Source: Io17-Chloro-G2 sp965226915
GTDB lineage: Bacteria; Chloroflexota; Dehalococcoidia; Lucifugimonadales; UBA3495
DNA length: 64,000 nucleotides
Assembly: GCA_965226915.1 (NCBI GenBank)
Contig: CBDDEJ010000008.1
Span: forward strand, 682,001 to 746,000
Direction of reading: 5' to 3'
Shown: positions 53,235 to 61,806 of the stretch, one piece after another
How the letters are laid out: every line of letters starts with the position of its first letter
How positions within the stretch are numbered: the first letter of the stretch is position 1
The notes under the pieces: model-generated
Told to the model about the DNA's origin: nothing
Seen by the model: only the letters and a program-made list of their open reading frames with translations
Databases searched by the model: none
Position numbers and translations under genes: made by a program

Positions 53235-54476
53235 CTAGCGCTGGCCGACGCCCAGGTGATGCTCTACGCGTTTGCTGACGTACGACATGCTGTAGGTGAA
53301 TATCCAGAAGACGATCGCCAGGAAGACGAACAGCTCACGTGGGTTGTCCTGGAACTCCAGGTTGCTGCTGATGAACACGCGGCCTATCTCGACGATGTCG
53401 AGCATGCTGATGATGTACACCAGGGTGGTGTCCTTGAATAGCGAGATGAACTGGCCGACGATCGCTGGGATGACGTTGCGAATGGCCTGTGGCAGCGATA
53501 TGAGGAGCGTCGTTTGCCAGCCGGGCAGCCCCAGCGCCCGGGCGGCTTCGGCCTGGCCGGGGTGCAGGGCCTGCAGTCCTCCGCGGATGTTCTCCGCCAT
53601 GTACGCCGAGCTGAACAGGGTGATGATGATGGCGGCGCGGCTCAGAGAGTTGAGCGGGAAGTTTTCGGGGAAGGCCAGCGGTACGAGCGTCTGGGACATG
53701 AACAGCAGCGTGATCAACGGCACGCCCCTGAACACCTCGATAAAGACTATGCATATCACCTTGACGACCGGCAGGCCGCTGCGACGGCCCAGAGCCAGGG
53801 CGATACCAATGGGAAGGCAGAGCGTGATGCCTATGACCGCCAGGATCAGATTCAGCATCAGGCCGCCCCAGTCATTGACCGACACGGGCTGCAGCCCGGG
53901 CACTCCGGACAGCCCGCGGAGCAACACAAGGGTCAGTACGAACGCGGCGACGCTTAGAATAGCGAGCCTGAGCGGGGTCCCGAGCGGCGTGTAGGTCGCC
54001 ACCGCCCAGCCGATGGCGGTGGCGGGCGCGCAGGCCAAGAGCAGAAGGCGCACGTCCAGCCCCATCTCGTTCAGGCTGTAAGGTAGGAAGGCGAAGGCCG
54101 AAGCCGCCACCGCAAGGACTATGGCCGCGACTCTGGCCGTGCCTCCGCCGGCAATTCCCCAGGCCATGCCCAGGAGCGCCGCTACCATGATCAGGCCGGC
54201 CTGCGGCCTCCAGAAGCAGTCCTGTCCGGCGCAGGCGGCTACGGTGTTGTACTTACCGATGACGAACCGGCCGCCCAGCGCGGAAATCACGGACCATTCG
54301 GCGTCTCCGAGAACCCAACCCAGGCCGAACCACAGCCCCAGAGCCAGCGCCGTGCCGCATATGACGGTCAGCAGCGCGTCGTACCAGGTGCCGAACAGAT
54401 TTTCGCGCGCCCATCCGGCGGCGCCGGTGGTAACCCGGGGGGGCCTAGCCAGCGTATCGTTGTAGCTCGCGGTCAT
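53235..54476 (-). CDS. Amino-acid ABC permease (AapM-like)
   Basis: 413 aa, longer than single-domain GlnP because of the extended N-terminal membrane part found in the AapQ/AapM subfamily. The EAA loop is HPGQAEAARALGLPGWQTTLLISLPQAIRNVIPA (about 325-358), after SAYMAENIRGGLQ. The ending HHLGVGQR is typical. It pairs with the AapQ-like permease to import polar amino acids. It starts 3 bp after that gene's stop and ends 22 bp before the ATPase gene. Confidence 0.88.
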   Translation of the reverse strand: MTASYNDTLARPPRVTTGAAGWARENLFGTWYDALLTVICGTALALGLWFGLGWVLGDAEWSVISALGGRFVIGKYNTVAACAGQDCFWRPQAGLIMVAALLGMAWGIAGGGTARVAAIVLAVAASAFAFLPYSLNEMGLDVRLLLLACAPATAIGWAVATYTPLGTPLRLAILSVAAFVLTLVLLRGLSGVPGLQPVSVNDWGGLMLNLILAVIGITLCLPIGIALALGRRSGLPVVKVICIVFIEVFRGVPLITLLFMSQTLVPLAFPENFPLNSLSRAAIIITLFSSAYMAENIRGGLQALHPGQAEAARALGLPGWQTTLLISLPQAIRNVIPAIVGQFISLFKDTTLVYIISMLDIVEIGRVFISSNLEFQDNPRELFVFLAIVFWIFTYSMSYVSKRVEHHLGVGQR

Positions 54477-54479
54477 CCG

Positions 54480-55685
54480 TCAGCCTCGGGTGAAGCCGAT
54501 GCGCCGGTTGTACAGGTTGCCTATCAGCGACCACGTCAGACTCATGGCCAGGTAGGCCGCCATGACTATTATGAAGATGGAGATGGCCGATTCTCTCTGT
54601 GTCATGGTCTTGGCGACGTTCATCAGGTCGGAGTATCCGATGGCGCCGGCGAGGCTGCTGTTCTTGGTCAGGTTCAGGTACTGGCTGATGAGCGGCGGGA
54701 TGATGACGCGGAGGGCTTGTGGGAAGGTCACTTCCCGCAGGACGCGCAGAGGCGACAGGCCGAGGGCCGATGCGGCTTCGGTCTGACCTCTGCCGACCGA
54801 AGTTATCCCGGCGCGCACGATCTCCGCGATGAAAGCGGCAGTGTACGTCACCAGTCCGACCAGCAGGGCCAGCAGCGCGGCCGGCGCGGTAAATCCGCCG
54901 ACGATGTCATGGAATCGGCCTCCCTCCGTCGGCGTCGATATGAAGAATGGAGATTCGCCGGTGACGGCGGTCACGACCAACCATGCCGCGGCGCCGATGA
55001 CGACCGCGGCGACACATCCGGCCAGCCCAGGGTACGACGCCTTCCCGCTCTCGACCTCGCGCCGCGTCAGCAGCCGGTTAACGCCGATCGCGGAGATGAC
55101 GGCAACAGCCGCCAGTGCAAGCCAGGCCAACGCCGCGTACAGCCCATTCTCCGATATCCAGGGAATGGATATGCCCCTGTTGCTGATGTAGAGGTAACCC
55201 TCGATGGTGTAGCCCTGGCGCGCCTCCGGCAAAGCGAGCCAGGCGTAGAAACAGAAGCCCAGGATGATCAACATAGGCACGTTGCGGAAGAACTCGACGT
55301 ATACAGCGGCCAGCTTCGAGACTAGCCAGTTGCTCGACAGCCGGGCAACGCCGATGACTACCCCCACCACCGAGGCGAAAATGACCCCGGCCACGGCGAC
55401 GAAGACTGTGTTGACGGCCGCGACGAAGATTGAGTAACCGTAGCTGTCCGATGCAACCCAGGGGAGGAAGGTGTGGCTTATGCCGGTCTGGTACGCGGTG
55501 GAGAGGAAGCCGAAGCCATACGGGATCTCACGTTCCTGTATCGCGGCACCGACGTTCACGAAGAACCAGACGACGAGCGCCACCACCACGATCCCGGACA
55601 CGATCTGGGACGTCCACTGTAGGACCTGGACGTGCCGCCAGAGCGGGATGCCCTGGTACGTCAGATTTCGCGGTATTGACGACAT
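54480..55685 (-). CDS. Amino-acid ABC permease (AapQ-like)
   Basis: 401 aa from the ATG at 55685 (MSSIPRNLTYQG). The frame stays open to 55766, but those codons come from one arm of a hairpin. The EAA loop is GRGQTEAASALGLSPLRVLREVTFPQALRVIIP (about 313-345), and the N-terminal half has the long insert (residues about 135-250) seen in AapQ. It forms the channel with AapM. A 24-bp inverted repeat lies between it and the binding-protein gene, which may adjust the ratio of their expression. Confidence 0.88.
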   Translation of the reverse strand: MSSIPRNLTYQGIPLWRHVQVLQWTSQIVSGIVVVALVVWFFVNVGAAIQEREIPYGFGFLSTAYQTGISHTFLPWVASDSYGYSIFVAAVNTVFVAVAGVIFASVVGVVIGVARLSSNWLVSKLAAVYVEFFRNVPMLIILGFCFYAWLALPEARQGYTIEGYLYISNRGISIPWISENGLYAALAWLALAAVAVISAIGVNRLLTRREVESGKASYPGLAGCVAAVVIGAAAWLVVTAVTGESPFFISTPTEGGRFHDIVGGFTAPAALLALLVGLVTYTAAFIAEIVRAGITSVGRGQTEAASALGLSPLRVLREVTFPQALRVIIPPLISQYLNLTKNSSLAGAIGYSDLMNVAKTMTQRESAISIFIIVMAAYLAMSLTWSLIGNLYNRRIGFTRG

Positions 55686-55694
55686 GCGGCTCTC

Positions 55695-55753
55695 AGAAGC
55701 TCCCGACCGCGGCGATGCGCGATTCCGCGGCATCGCCGCGGTCGGGAGCTTCT
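55695..55753. terminator. Strong hairpin between binding-protein and permease genes
   Basis: The 24-base arms at 55695-55718 and 55730-55753 are perfectly complementary, with an 11-nt loop. On the transcribed strand it falls between the stop of the binding-protein gene (55785) and the permease start (55685). There is no T run, so it probably acts as an attenuator or an mRNA-stabilising 3' structure for the binding-protein message, which is usually needed in excess. Confidence 0.6.
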
Positions 55754-55784
55754 GAATCCGGTCCATCAGACAAGAGCGGTCTCT

Positions 55785-56840
55785 CTACCTCAGAGGCGCG
55801 GCGTATATCTGTCCGCCCTTGGGGCAGTCGCCGCATGGGGCGTCGCCCCACAGGGCGTTGCGCCCGTTTTCGCGCGGCAGGCCGATTCCGTTTGGTCCGA
55901 GGTGGCGGTCGTATATCTCGCCGTAGTTGCCCACGGAACGGATCACGTCCTGCGCCACCGTATTCTTGAGGCCCAGGCTGTCCTGGCCGAACGAACCCTC
56001 GAGTCCGAAGAGGCGGTCGACCTTCGCGTCACCGGTCGTGGCCGTGGGCACGTTCCCCGAGCCCACGCCGTAAGCCTCGGAGTAGATGAGGATGCTCATC
56101 ACCGTCTTGACGATGTCGAACCACTGGTCGTCCCCGTGGGGAACCACCGGTCCGAGAGGCTCCTCGGAGATCGTCTCCGGCAGGATGACGTGATCGTCGC
56201 GGTTGTCGAAGGCGCTGCTGATGGCGGCGAGCTGCGAGCGGTCGTTGGTGAACGCGTCGCACTGACCCGCCTGGTAGGCTGCCACCACGGCGGGGGTGCC
56301 CTCGAAGGTCAGCGGCTTGATGCCAAGACCGTTCTGACTGGAGAAGTCCTGGAGGTTCAGCTCCGTGGTCGTGCCGAGAGTCACGCAGACGGTCGCGTCC
56401 TTGAGCTCGAGAGCGCTGGAGATGCCAAGGCTCTTCTTGACCAGGAAGCCCTGCCCGTCGTAGAACATCGTGTGGGAGTAGTTACCCCACTGCGCGTCGC
56501 GCGAGGTGGTCCAGGTGACCGTACGCACCAGCATGTCGACCTCGCCGGACTGTATCGTCGGCCCGCGCTCGGTGGCCGAGATCAGGCGGATCTCGAAGGC
56601 GTTCGCGTCCCCTAGGACGGCCGCGGCCAGCGCGCGACAGAGGTCGATGTCGAAGCCCATGTTGTTGCCGGCCGCGTCGATCGATCCGTAGCCAGCCACG
56701 TCGTTGCGGCTGGCGCAAATGACCTTGCCCCGATCCTCAACCGCCTCGAGCCGACTGTCCCCCCCAGAGTCAGTACATGCGACCAGTGCCAGGATCGTAG
56801 TCGCTAGAGCCATAGTCAAGAAGGCCAATGGAGTGCTCAA
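55785..56840 (-). CDS. Polar amino-acid-binding lipoprotein (AapJ-like)
   Basis: 351 aa. The leader ends at lipobox LALVAC (Cys22). The mature part opens RLEAVEDRGKVICASRNDVAGYGSID with the AapJ/BztA features GFDIDLCRALAAAVLGD, TERGPTIQSGEVDMLVRTVTWT and PLGPVVPHGDDQWFDIV. It would capture a broad range of L-amino acids at the cell surface for AapQMP. First gene of the operon; a TATAAT lies about 80 bp upstream. Confidence 0.9.
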   Translation of the reverse strand: MSTPLAFLTMALATTILALVACTDSGGDSRLEAVEDRGKVICASRNDVAGYGSIDAAGNNMGFDIDLCRALAAAVLGDANAFEIRLISATERGPTIQSGEVDMLVRTVTWTTSRDAQWGNYSHTMFYDGQGFLVKKSLGISSALELKDATVCVTLGTTTELNLQDFSSQNGLGIKPLTFEGTPAVVAAYQAGQCDAFTNDRSQLAAISSAFDNRDDHVILPETISEEPLGPVVPHGDDQWFDIVKTVMSILIYSEAYGVGSGNVPTATTGDAKVDRLFGLEGSFGQDSLGLKNTVAQDVIRSVGNYGEIYDRHLGPNGIGLPRENGRNALWGDAPCGDCPKGGQIYAAPLR

Positions 56841-56921
56841 CGGTCATCCTCCTAATTCCAGGTGTTCTTCGTTGCCGACGTCCCAACCCGTACGTCCAAT
56901 TCGACTGTTCTTAGGCTCTGC

Positions 56922-56950
56922 ATTATACCACGACGCGTTATACCACAAGA
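56922..56950 (-). promoter_or_regulatory. Candidate promoter of the Aap operon with a direct repeat
   Basis: On the minus strand TGGTATAAT (extended -10) occupies 56930-56922, with CTTGTG about 16 bases upstream as a weak -35. The word TTATACCAC occurs twice (56923-56931 and 56938-56946), each followed by a GACGCG-like sequence, giving near 15-bp direct repeats that could bind a regulator. Confidence 0.45.
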
Positions 56951-57349
56951 CGCGGGTACGCGCGCCCGTGCGCGGAGCGAATTTAGGACCAACCCGTTCT
57001 TGCGCTGGCTCCGACGCCCTTCTCGAGCCACCGACTTGGGCTCTGGGTCTGATGCGGCGTGGCCGGCCCGCCGTCTGTATAATTCGGCATGATTCACGGC
57101 CCGGAGGGGCTTTGCACCAAAAGTCCTGGTTGAATCAAAAGTCATCGGTCTGAATCAAAAGTCGGGTGCTAATGTTGTCCACCTGATCCTTACTCTTTAC
57201 GCCAGTTCTCTCGAACACAAATACGATACACCGTAGGGGGGATGAGATACTACTACAATCCGTTTATGAAAGAATCGTAAGTCGAGTAATGGGATACGGC
57301 GACGAGGGAAATAGTGGATGCCGAGTAGCCCTCAGGGCGCACCCGCGAG
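56951..57349. other. Intergenic gap with short direct repeats; no gene
   Basis: No coding region is visible. The word CAAAAGTC occurs three times (57118, 57136, 57156; 18 and 20 bases apart), each of the first two followed by TGAAT. A TATAAT at about 57078 could drive the small ORF and recombinase to the right. The repeats might be a binding array for a regulator of the recombinase element. Confidence 0.4.
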
Positions 57350-57442
57350 ATGGACATCACTCCCGTAGATCTGGAGGGGCAGGTGGACGAGTACCGGGCT
57401 GAACAGAACAAGGAGAAACAAGCAAGGAGAACACACCCATGA
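57350..57442 (+). CDS. Short ORF overlapping the recombinase start
   Basis: 30 aa (MDITPVDLEGQVDEY then a Lys/Arg-rich tail). Its TGA overlaps the recombinase ATG (ATGA at 57439-57442), the usual sign of translational coupling. It may be a leader peptide or the end of a larger companion protein. No family is recognised. Confidence 0.35.
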   Translation: MDITPVDLEGQVDEYRAEQNKEKQARRTHP

Positions 57443-59153
57443 ACATGAAGCTACAGGACGACTACACCCCCGTGGCCCGCCCTCTACGCCAGGGTCTCCA
57501 GCGACAGACAAGACGTGGACCTCTCGGTGTCGGCCCAGCTCAGGGCGCTCCGTGACTACGCCCAGAAGAACGGTTACCTGGTGGCCCGCGAGTACGTGGA
57601 CGAGGCCGAGAGCGGACGCATCGCCGACCGGCCCCAGTTCCAAAAGATGCTGAACGAGGCCAGCAAGCCGGAATCCCCTTTCCAGGAGATCCTTGTCTGG
57701 AAGTTCTCCCGCTTCACCCGCAAGCGCGAGCACGCCGTCGCCTTCAAGGCCATGCTCCGGCGCAGGGGCGTCCGCGTGGTGTCCATCACCGAGCACGCCG
57801 ACGACTCCCCCACCGGCAAGCTCATGGAGGCTATCATCGAGAGCGTGGACGAGTTCTATAGCGAGAATCTTGCCCAAGAGGTTACGCGGGGGATGCGGGA
57901 GGCGGCGTCGCGGGGCTTCTGGGTCACCAGCTACGCCCCCTACGGCTACAAGAGGGTCTACGTCCAGGACGGGCTTCTGGGTCACCAGCTACGCCCCCTA
58001 CGGCTACAAGAGGGTCTACGTCCAGGACGGGCCAAAGAAGCGGCACACGCTGGAGCTGAACCCGCCCGCCGACGCCGTGGTCCGCCGCATCTTCGACATG
58101 GTGCTCCAGGGCAAGAGCATCCTCGACGCGACCAAGACCCTCAACGCCGAGGGCATCCCCACCACCAACGGCAAGAAGTGGCTGAAGACCACCATCCACA
58201 CCATGCTCGCCAACGAGGCGTATACGGGAGCCGTGGTCTGGGGAATCAAGGCCAAGGACAAGGCCGACCCGGTGCGGGTGGAGGACGCCTTTCCCGCCAT
58301 CGTCAGCAAACGGGAGTTCCAAAGGGCCAGGCACCTGCTCGGGTCCCGCGCCCCCAAGCAGGTGAACCCCCGACGGGCTTCCAGCCCCTACCTCCTCAGC
58401 GGCCTGCTCAAGTGCGAGACCTGCGGCAAGGCCATGACCGCTGCCGAGGCCAAGAGCGGCAAGTACACCTACTACGTCTGCCACTCCCTCCTGAAGCGCG
58501 GCAGCGGGACCTGCAAGACCCCCCGGCTCAACGCCAAGACCTTCGAGAAGCTCATCGTCGATGAGATTCGGGCCAACATCCTTACCGAGTCCAACATCCG
58601 CGACCTGGTGAAGCTGCTGGACGAGGAGATGGACGGGGTGGCTAGCGAGCAGCGGGAGCGGCTGGAGACCATCGAGGAAGAGCTTGAGGAGGTCAAGCGG
58701 CGGCTGGGCCGCATCTGGCAGGTCATCGAGACCACCGACATCGAGATGGCCGACGCCTCCGAGCGCATCAGGGAGCACCGGGATCGCAAGGAGAAGCTGG
58801 AGGTCGCCGCAGAGGAGGCGAGAAGGCTGCTCAAGGACCGGCGGCAGTTCCTGGACAGCGCCGACACCATCGCCACCTTCGCCGAGGACATGAGCGCGTT
58901 CCTCAAGACCAGCGAGCTCACTCAGACCAGAGCCTTCGTCCACTCCTTCGTCAAGGAGATCGAGGTCAAGCCCGGCAAGGCCGCCATCGTCTACTCCATA
59001 CCCACGCCGGAGGACTCTCCCATCGGTGGAGCGGACGCCGCAGAGATCGCCCTAACCGGGCGAGTTCGCAGTTCGGTACGTGATGGTGGGCCGTGCGAGG
59101 GTCGAACTCGCGACAACCGGATTAAAAGTCCGGTGCTCTACCAACTGAGCTAA
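57439..59153 (+). pseudogene. Large serine recombinase disrupted by two tandem duplications
   Basis: The protein starts MNMKLQDDYTPVA and must continue LYARVSSDRQ (catalytic Ser in YARVSS), but GCCC is duplicated near 57476, shifting the frame. The next frame reads through the resolvase domain (EYVDEAESGRIADRPQF, LVWKFSRFTR, ENLAQEVTRGMREAA) to GYKRVYVQDG. There a 58-bp direct repeat (57916-57973, 57974-58031) shifts it again. The third frame continues the recombinase domain (LNAEGIPTTNGKKW), zinc ribbon (CETCGK, CHSLLKRGSGTC), a long coiled coil (about 58620-58850) and the end, running into the tRNA-Lys gene. Such recombinases integrate and excise phages and mobile islands. It is inactive as it stands. 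Confidence 0.85.
57916..58031 (+). repeat. 58-bp perfect tandem duplication inside the recombinase gene
   Basis: The unit beginning CTTCTGGGTCACCAGC is repeated without change. Its length is not a multiple of three, so it breaks the reading frame. Loss of one unit would restore the downstream frame relative to the middle part. Confidence 0.92.
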
Positions 59154-59159
59154 CGGCCC
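59084..59159 (-). tRNA. tRNA-Lys (anticodon TTT), CCA encoded
   Basis: Reading the minus strand from 59159: acceptor GGGCCGT, D arm TAGCTCAGTTGGTAGAGC, anticodon stem CCGGA with loop CTTTTAA (anticodon TTT), variable loop, T arm with GTTCGA, and acceptor ACGGCCC followed by discriminator A and CCA at 59084-59086. All stems pair. The 3' end faces the serine recombinase, whose reading frame runs into the tRNA, the common arrangement at an integration site. Confidence 0.95.
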
Positions 59160-59436
59160 GTGTCTGTCTTACCGCGGATGTTAGGGGGTGAGGATACAAC
59201 CTGATTCGCTCGTGCTGGCCAGATTATGTAAAAGAATTAGGTTTCACTTGTCTGGCTCAGCGAGCATTATTTTATCATCAACAAGACAGCAGGCAAAATG
59301 CCTGTGGCACATCACCTTGGCCTGGACGTTGGCTGGGTTGGAACGCCGTGCCGTTCGTGGTGAGGCCTTCGGCGGAGTTTAGCCTGAGCGCAGCCGAAGG
59401 GCTTGGGACAGACTTGTCGAACTACCTCCCTCCATC
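59160..59436. other. Gap between tRNA-Lys and the MITE pair; no gene
   Basis: About 280 bp without a convincing ORF or RNA gene. It would contain the tRNA promoter (minus strand, just right of 59160). Confidence 0.4.
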
Positions 59437-59440
59437 CTAG

Positions 59441-59603
59441 TACTACAACGACGCGTTATCCTACAAGGTAACTCAGGTGGGCTTCTTTTGAAGCTGGCAA
59501 CGAACGAGTGCGAGTCTCCCATGATGGGAGACTCGCACTCGTTCGTTGCCGTAGCTGAAGAAGAAGACCTGAGCGTGTTTTCTCATAACGCGTCGTTGTA
59601 GTA
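59441..59603. mobile_element. MITE family 2 (IS701-type ends), copy B, 163 bp
   Basis: It starts TACTACAACGACG and ends CGTCGTTGTAGTA, flanked by CTAG at 59437-59440 and 59604-59607. The centre is a perfect palindrome with 27-bp arms (59496-59522 and 59524-59550) about a single base, able to form a long hairpin. The rest matches copy A in reverse orientation. The right CTAG is shared with MITE family 1 copy 5. Confidence 0.88.
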
Positions 59604-59607
59604 CTAG

Positions 59608-59777
59608 AAGTCTGGCCGGAAAGCCATTGGCCGGGTTTTGCGCTACGCGAAGCAGACCTACTCAAGGCTTATATGGCATGGTAGTGCATGTAATACGTTG
59701 CAACACCCACTATTTCATCGATAATCGACGTTAAGAGAACGCCGGCTCGGGGAGAAGCGGGGTTTCCGGCCAGACTT
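59608..59777 (+). mobile_element. MITE family 1, copy 5 (170 bp)
   Basis: Flanked by CTAG at 59604-59607 and 59778-59781. Its ends are the best preserved of the family: AAGTCTGGCCGGAAA and the exact complement TTTCCGGCCAGACTT. Its interior is the most diverged of the copies. It lies in the gap upstream of the SppA gene and does not touch a reading frame. Confidence 0.9.
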
Positions 59778-59882
59778 CTAGTAACCTTTGAGCCAACCAA
59801 AACGCCTAGGCGAGGGTCATTTGGCGTAAGGCGTGTCGCTCCCCGCGCCTAGAAGGGTTAAACTCAACGGAGCGGTCCGGCC

Positions 59883-61640
59883 GTGGCTGGTTGCTGTCGT
59901 CTTTCCGTAGTCGTGTTTCTGTTGAAGAGGAGGTGGCGAGTGTTAGGTTTCCCACTATTCGTCCTACGGCGCTTATTTTGGCTGATTGGGAATCTCACCC
60001 GGCGGCTGAAAAAGGCGCCTGACTATGTTGTCTTCATCCTGGAAGGGGAATATCCGGAGCTGCGGCGCCCCAGGGCCGGGTTTCTGCGAAAACGGCTTTT
60101 CCCCGACCCCCGAATCAGCTTGGAAGATCTGGGCGAGCGGTTCCGGGCCGTGCAGCAAGATCCTCGCGTTACCGGCGTGGTCCTTCACTTGCGCAGTTTG
60201 AAGATATCTACCGCCCAGGCTCAGACGATACGGCAATTTATTGGGGAACTACGCTCGTCGGGAAAACGGGTCGTCGCTTGGTCGTCGAGTTATGACAATA
60301 CCAGATACTACATCGCCGCCGCCGCAGACGAGATAATGTTGCAGAACGGCGGTGAAGCATCTCCCGTGGGTCTCAGAGCGACGTTCATGTTTCTGGCCGA
60401 CGCGCTGGAGCGCATCGGTGTAAAGGCCGATTTCGTTCAGATCAGCCCTTACAAATCGGCAGGCGACGCTCTTATGCGTTCGAGCATGTCGGACGAAGCG
60501 CGCGAGATGTCTAATTGGTTGATCGACGCCTACTACGACGATTTTATCCAGGCCGTGGCGACGGGCCGTAACCTGGACGAAGACGAAGCCAAAGCCTTGG
60601 TGGACGGCGCTCCATACACCGATCTCCAAGCCTTGGAATCCCGGGTGGTTGACCGGCTGATTAGCGAAGAGGACCTGCCGTCTTATCTTGGCGCAGGAGA
60701 CAAAGCGGCGCGATTGGCGGCTTGGGACACCGCCCGGAGGCAGTTGCTCCGGCCGCCGTTGACTCCCAGGGGGCGTTATGTGGCCCTGATTCGAATCGAG
60801 GGCCCCATAGTCGACGGCCGTAGCCAACAACCACCGTTCAAATCTCCGCTGCCGTTGCCCATGGCTTCCGGACCCCGGTCGGGAGATCTGACCGTTGTAC
60901 AGCAGGTTCGAAAAGCGCTGGCTGACAGAAGGGCGGCGGCGGTTTTGCTGTATGTTGACTCTCCAGGCGGCTCGGCTTTCGCGTCCGAGGCAATCGCGGC
61001 GGCGCTCCAAAAGGTAGCGGACAAGAAGCCCCTGGTGGCCGCGATGGGTTCGGTTGCCGCCTCGGGCGGGTATTACGTTTGCACTCCAGCCCAATGGATC
61101 TCAGCTCAACCGGGCACATTGACCGGGTCGATCGGGGTGCTGTCGGGCAAAGTGATCACCGGGGGGCTCTGGGACAAGCTGCTGTTCCACCGAGAGCACA
61201 TGAACCGAGGCTTGCATTCCGAGATCCTGGGATCCGAAAGGCCTTTTAACGACGAGGAACGAAAAACCGTTTGGGACAGTATCCAGCGGGTCTATGATGT
61301 GTTCCTTGACCGGGTGACCGCCGGCCGGAACTTGTCCCGCGACACCGTCGAGTCCGTGGGCGGAGGACGTGTTTGGACCGGGAGTCAGGCGTTGGAGCGA
61401 GGACTGGTGGATGAGCTGGGCGGGCTGGAGGCTGGGCTTGCCAAAGCCCGGCAATTGGCGGGCCTGAATCCCCGGGCGCCGGTGCGCGAGGTTGGCCCTG
61501 CCCGGGATGACGTTCCACCCCCGGTTCCCGACCCCGCGGCGTTTATCAGCTATGCCTTGGAAGGACTGGAGATGTTCGCTGGTGGCAAGGCGCTACTGCT
61601 TTGTGACCTGTTCGACTTGGAAGCTGGGCATTACACCTGA
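59883..61640 (+). CDS. sppA: Signal peptide peptidase SppA, 67K-type (S49 serine protease)
   Basis: 585 aa from a GTG start. A membrane anchor lies at about 8-37. Two tandem S49 domains follow: the N-terminal one has Lys191 (ISPYKSAGDAL) and the C-terminal one Ser394 (GSVAASGGYYV), the Lys/Ser dyad of SppA. LLYVDSPGGSAFASE (356-370) and GTLTGSIGVLSGK are further signatures. The enzyme degrades leftover signal peptides and membrane protein fragments at the membrane. A pair of complementary 10-base words just past the stop (about 61633 and 61692) may end transcription. Confidence 0.9.
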   Translation: MAGCCRLSVVVFLLKRRWRVLGFPLFVLRRLFWLIGNLTRRLKKAPDYVVFILEGEYPELRRPRAGFLRKRLFPDPRISLEDLGERFRAVQQDPRVTGVVLHLRSLKISTAQAQTIRQFIGELRSSGKRVVAWSSSYDNTRYYIAAAADEIMLQNGGEASPVGLRATFMFLADALERIGVKADFVQISPYKSAGDALMRSSMSDEAREMSNWLIDAYYDDFIQAVATGRNLDEDEAKALVDGAPYTDLQALESRVVDRLISEEDLPSYLGAGDKAARLAAWDTARRQLLRPPLTPRGRYVALIRIEGPIVDGRSQQPPFKSPLPLPMASGPRSGDLTVVQQVRKALADRRAAAVLLYVDSPGGSAFASEAIAAALQKVADKKPLVAAMGSVAASGGYYVCTPAQWISAQPGTLTGSIGVLSGKVITGGLWDKLLFHREHMNRGLHSEILGSERPFNDEERKTVWDSIQRVYDVFLDRVTAGRNLSRDTVESVGGGRVWTGSQALERGLVDELGGLEAGLAKARQLAGLNPRAPVREVGPARDDVPPPVPDPAAFISYALEGLEMFAGGKALLLCDLFDLEAGHYT

Positions 61641-61806
61641 TTCGTCTAAAACCCCATGGCGGACAAGAGGCATTTCTACGTTATGTTCACATCAGGTGTA
61701 GAATTACCGGCAACACCGTTAGCCATCATCTGCTAGATTCCACCTTGATTGAGGCGGCCAATTGCAGGGTCGCGACACCAGAGTCTTAAATTAGGAGAAA
61801 TTCGCC

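Noticed and set aside
52433..53278. 281-codon plus-strand frame opposite the amino-acid ABC ATPase
   Set aside because: It is a shadow of a gene with complete Walker motifs; its own translation has no domain signature.
57515..58564. 349-codon frame taken as a complete recombinase
   Set aside because: After the first 58-bp unit its translation becomes repetitive Arg/Pro-rich nonsense; the true continuation is in another frame.
25538..59777. CRISPR array or other spaced-repeat system formed by the 170-bp repeats
   Set aside because: Copies are kilobases apart, have inverted-repeat ends with CTAG duplications and no cas genes are present.
60249..61094. 281-codon minus-strand frame within sppA
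   Set aside because: The plus strand encodes a full S49 protease with its Lys/Ser dyad; the opposite frame reflects high-GC codon bias.
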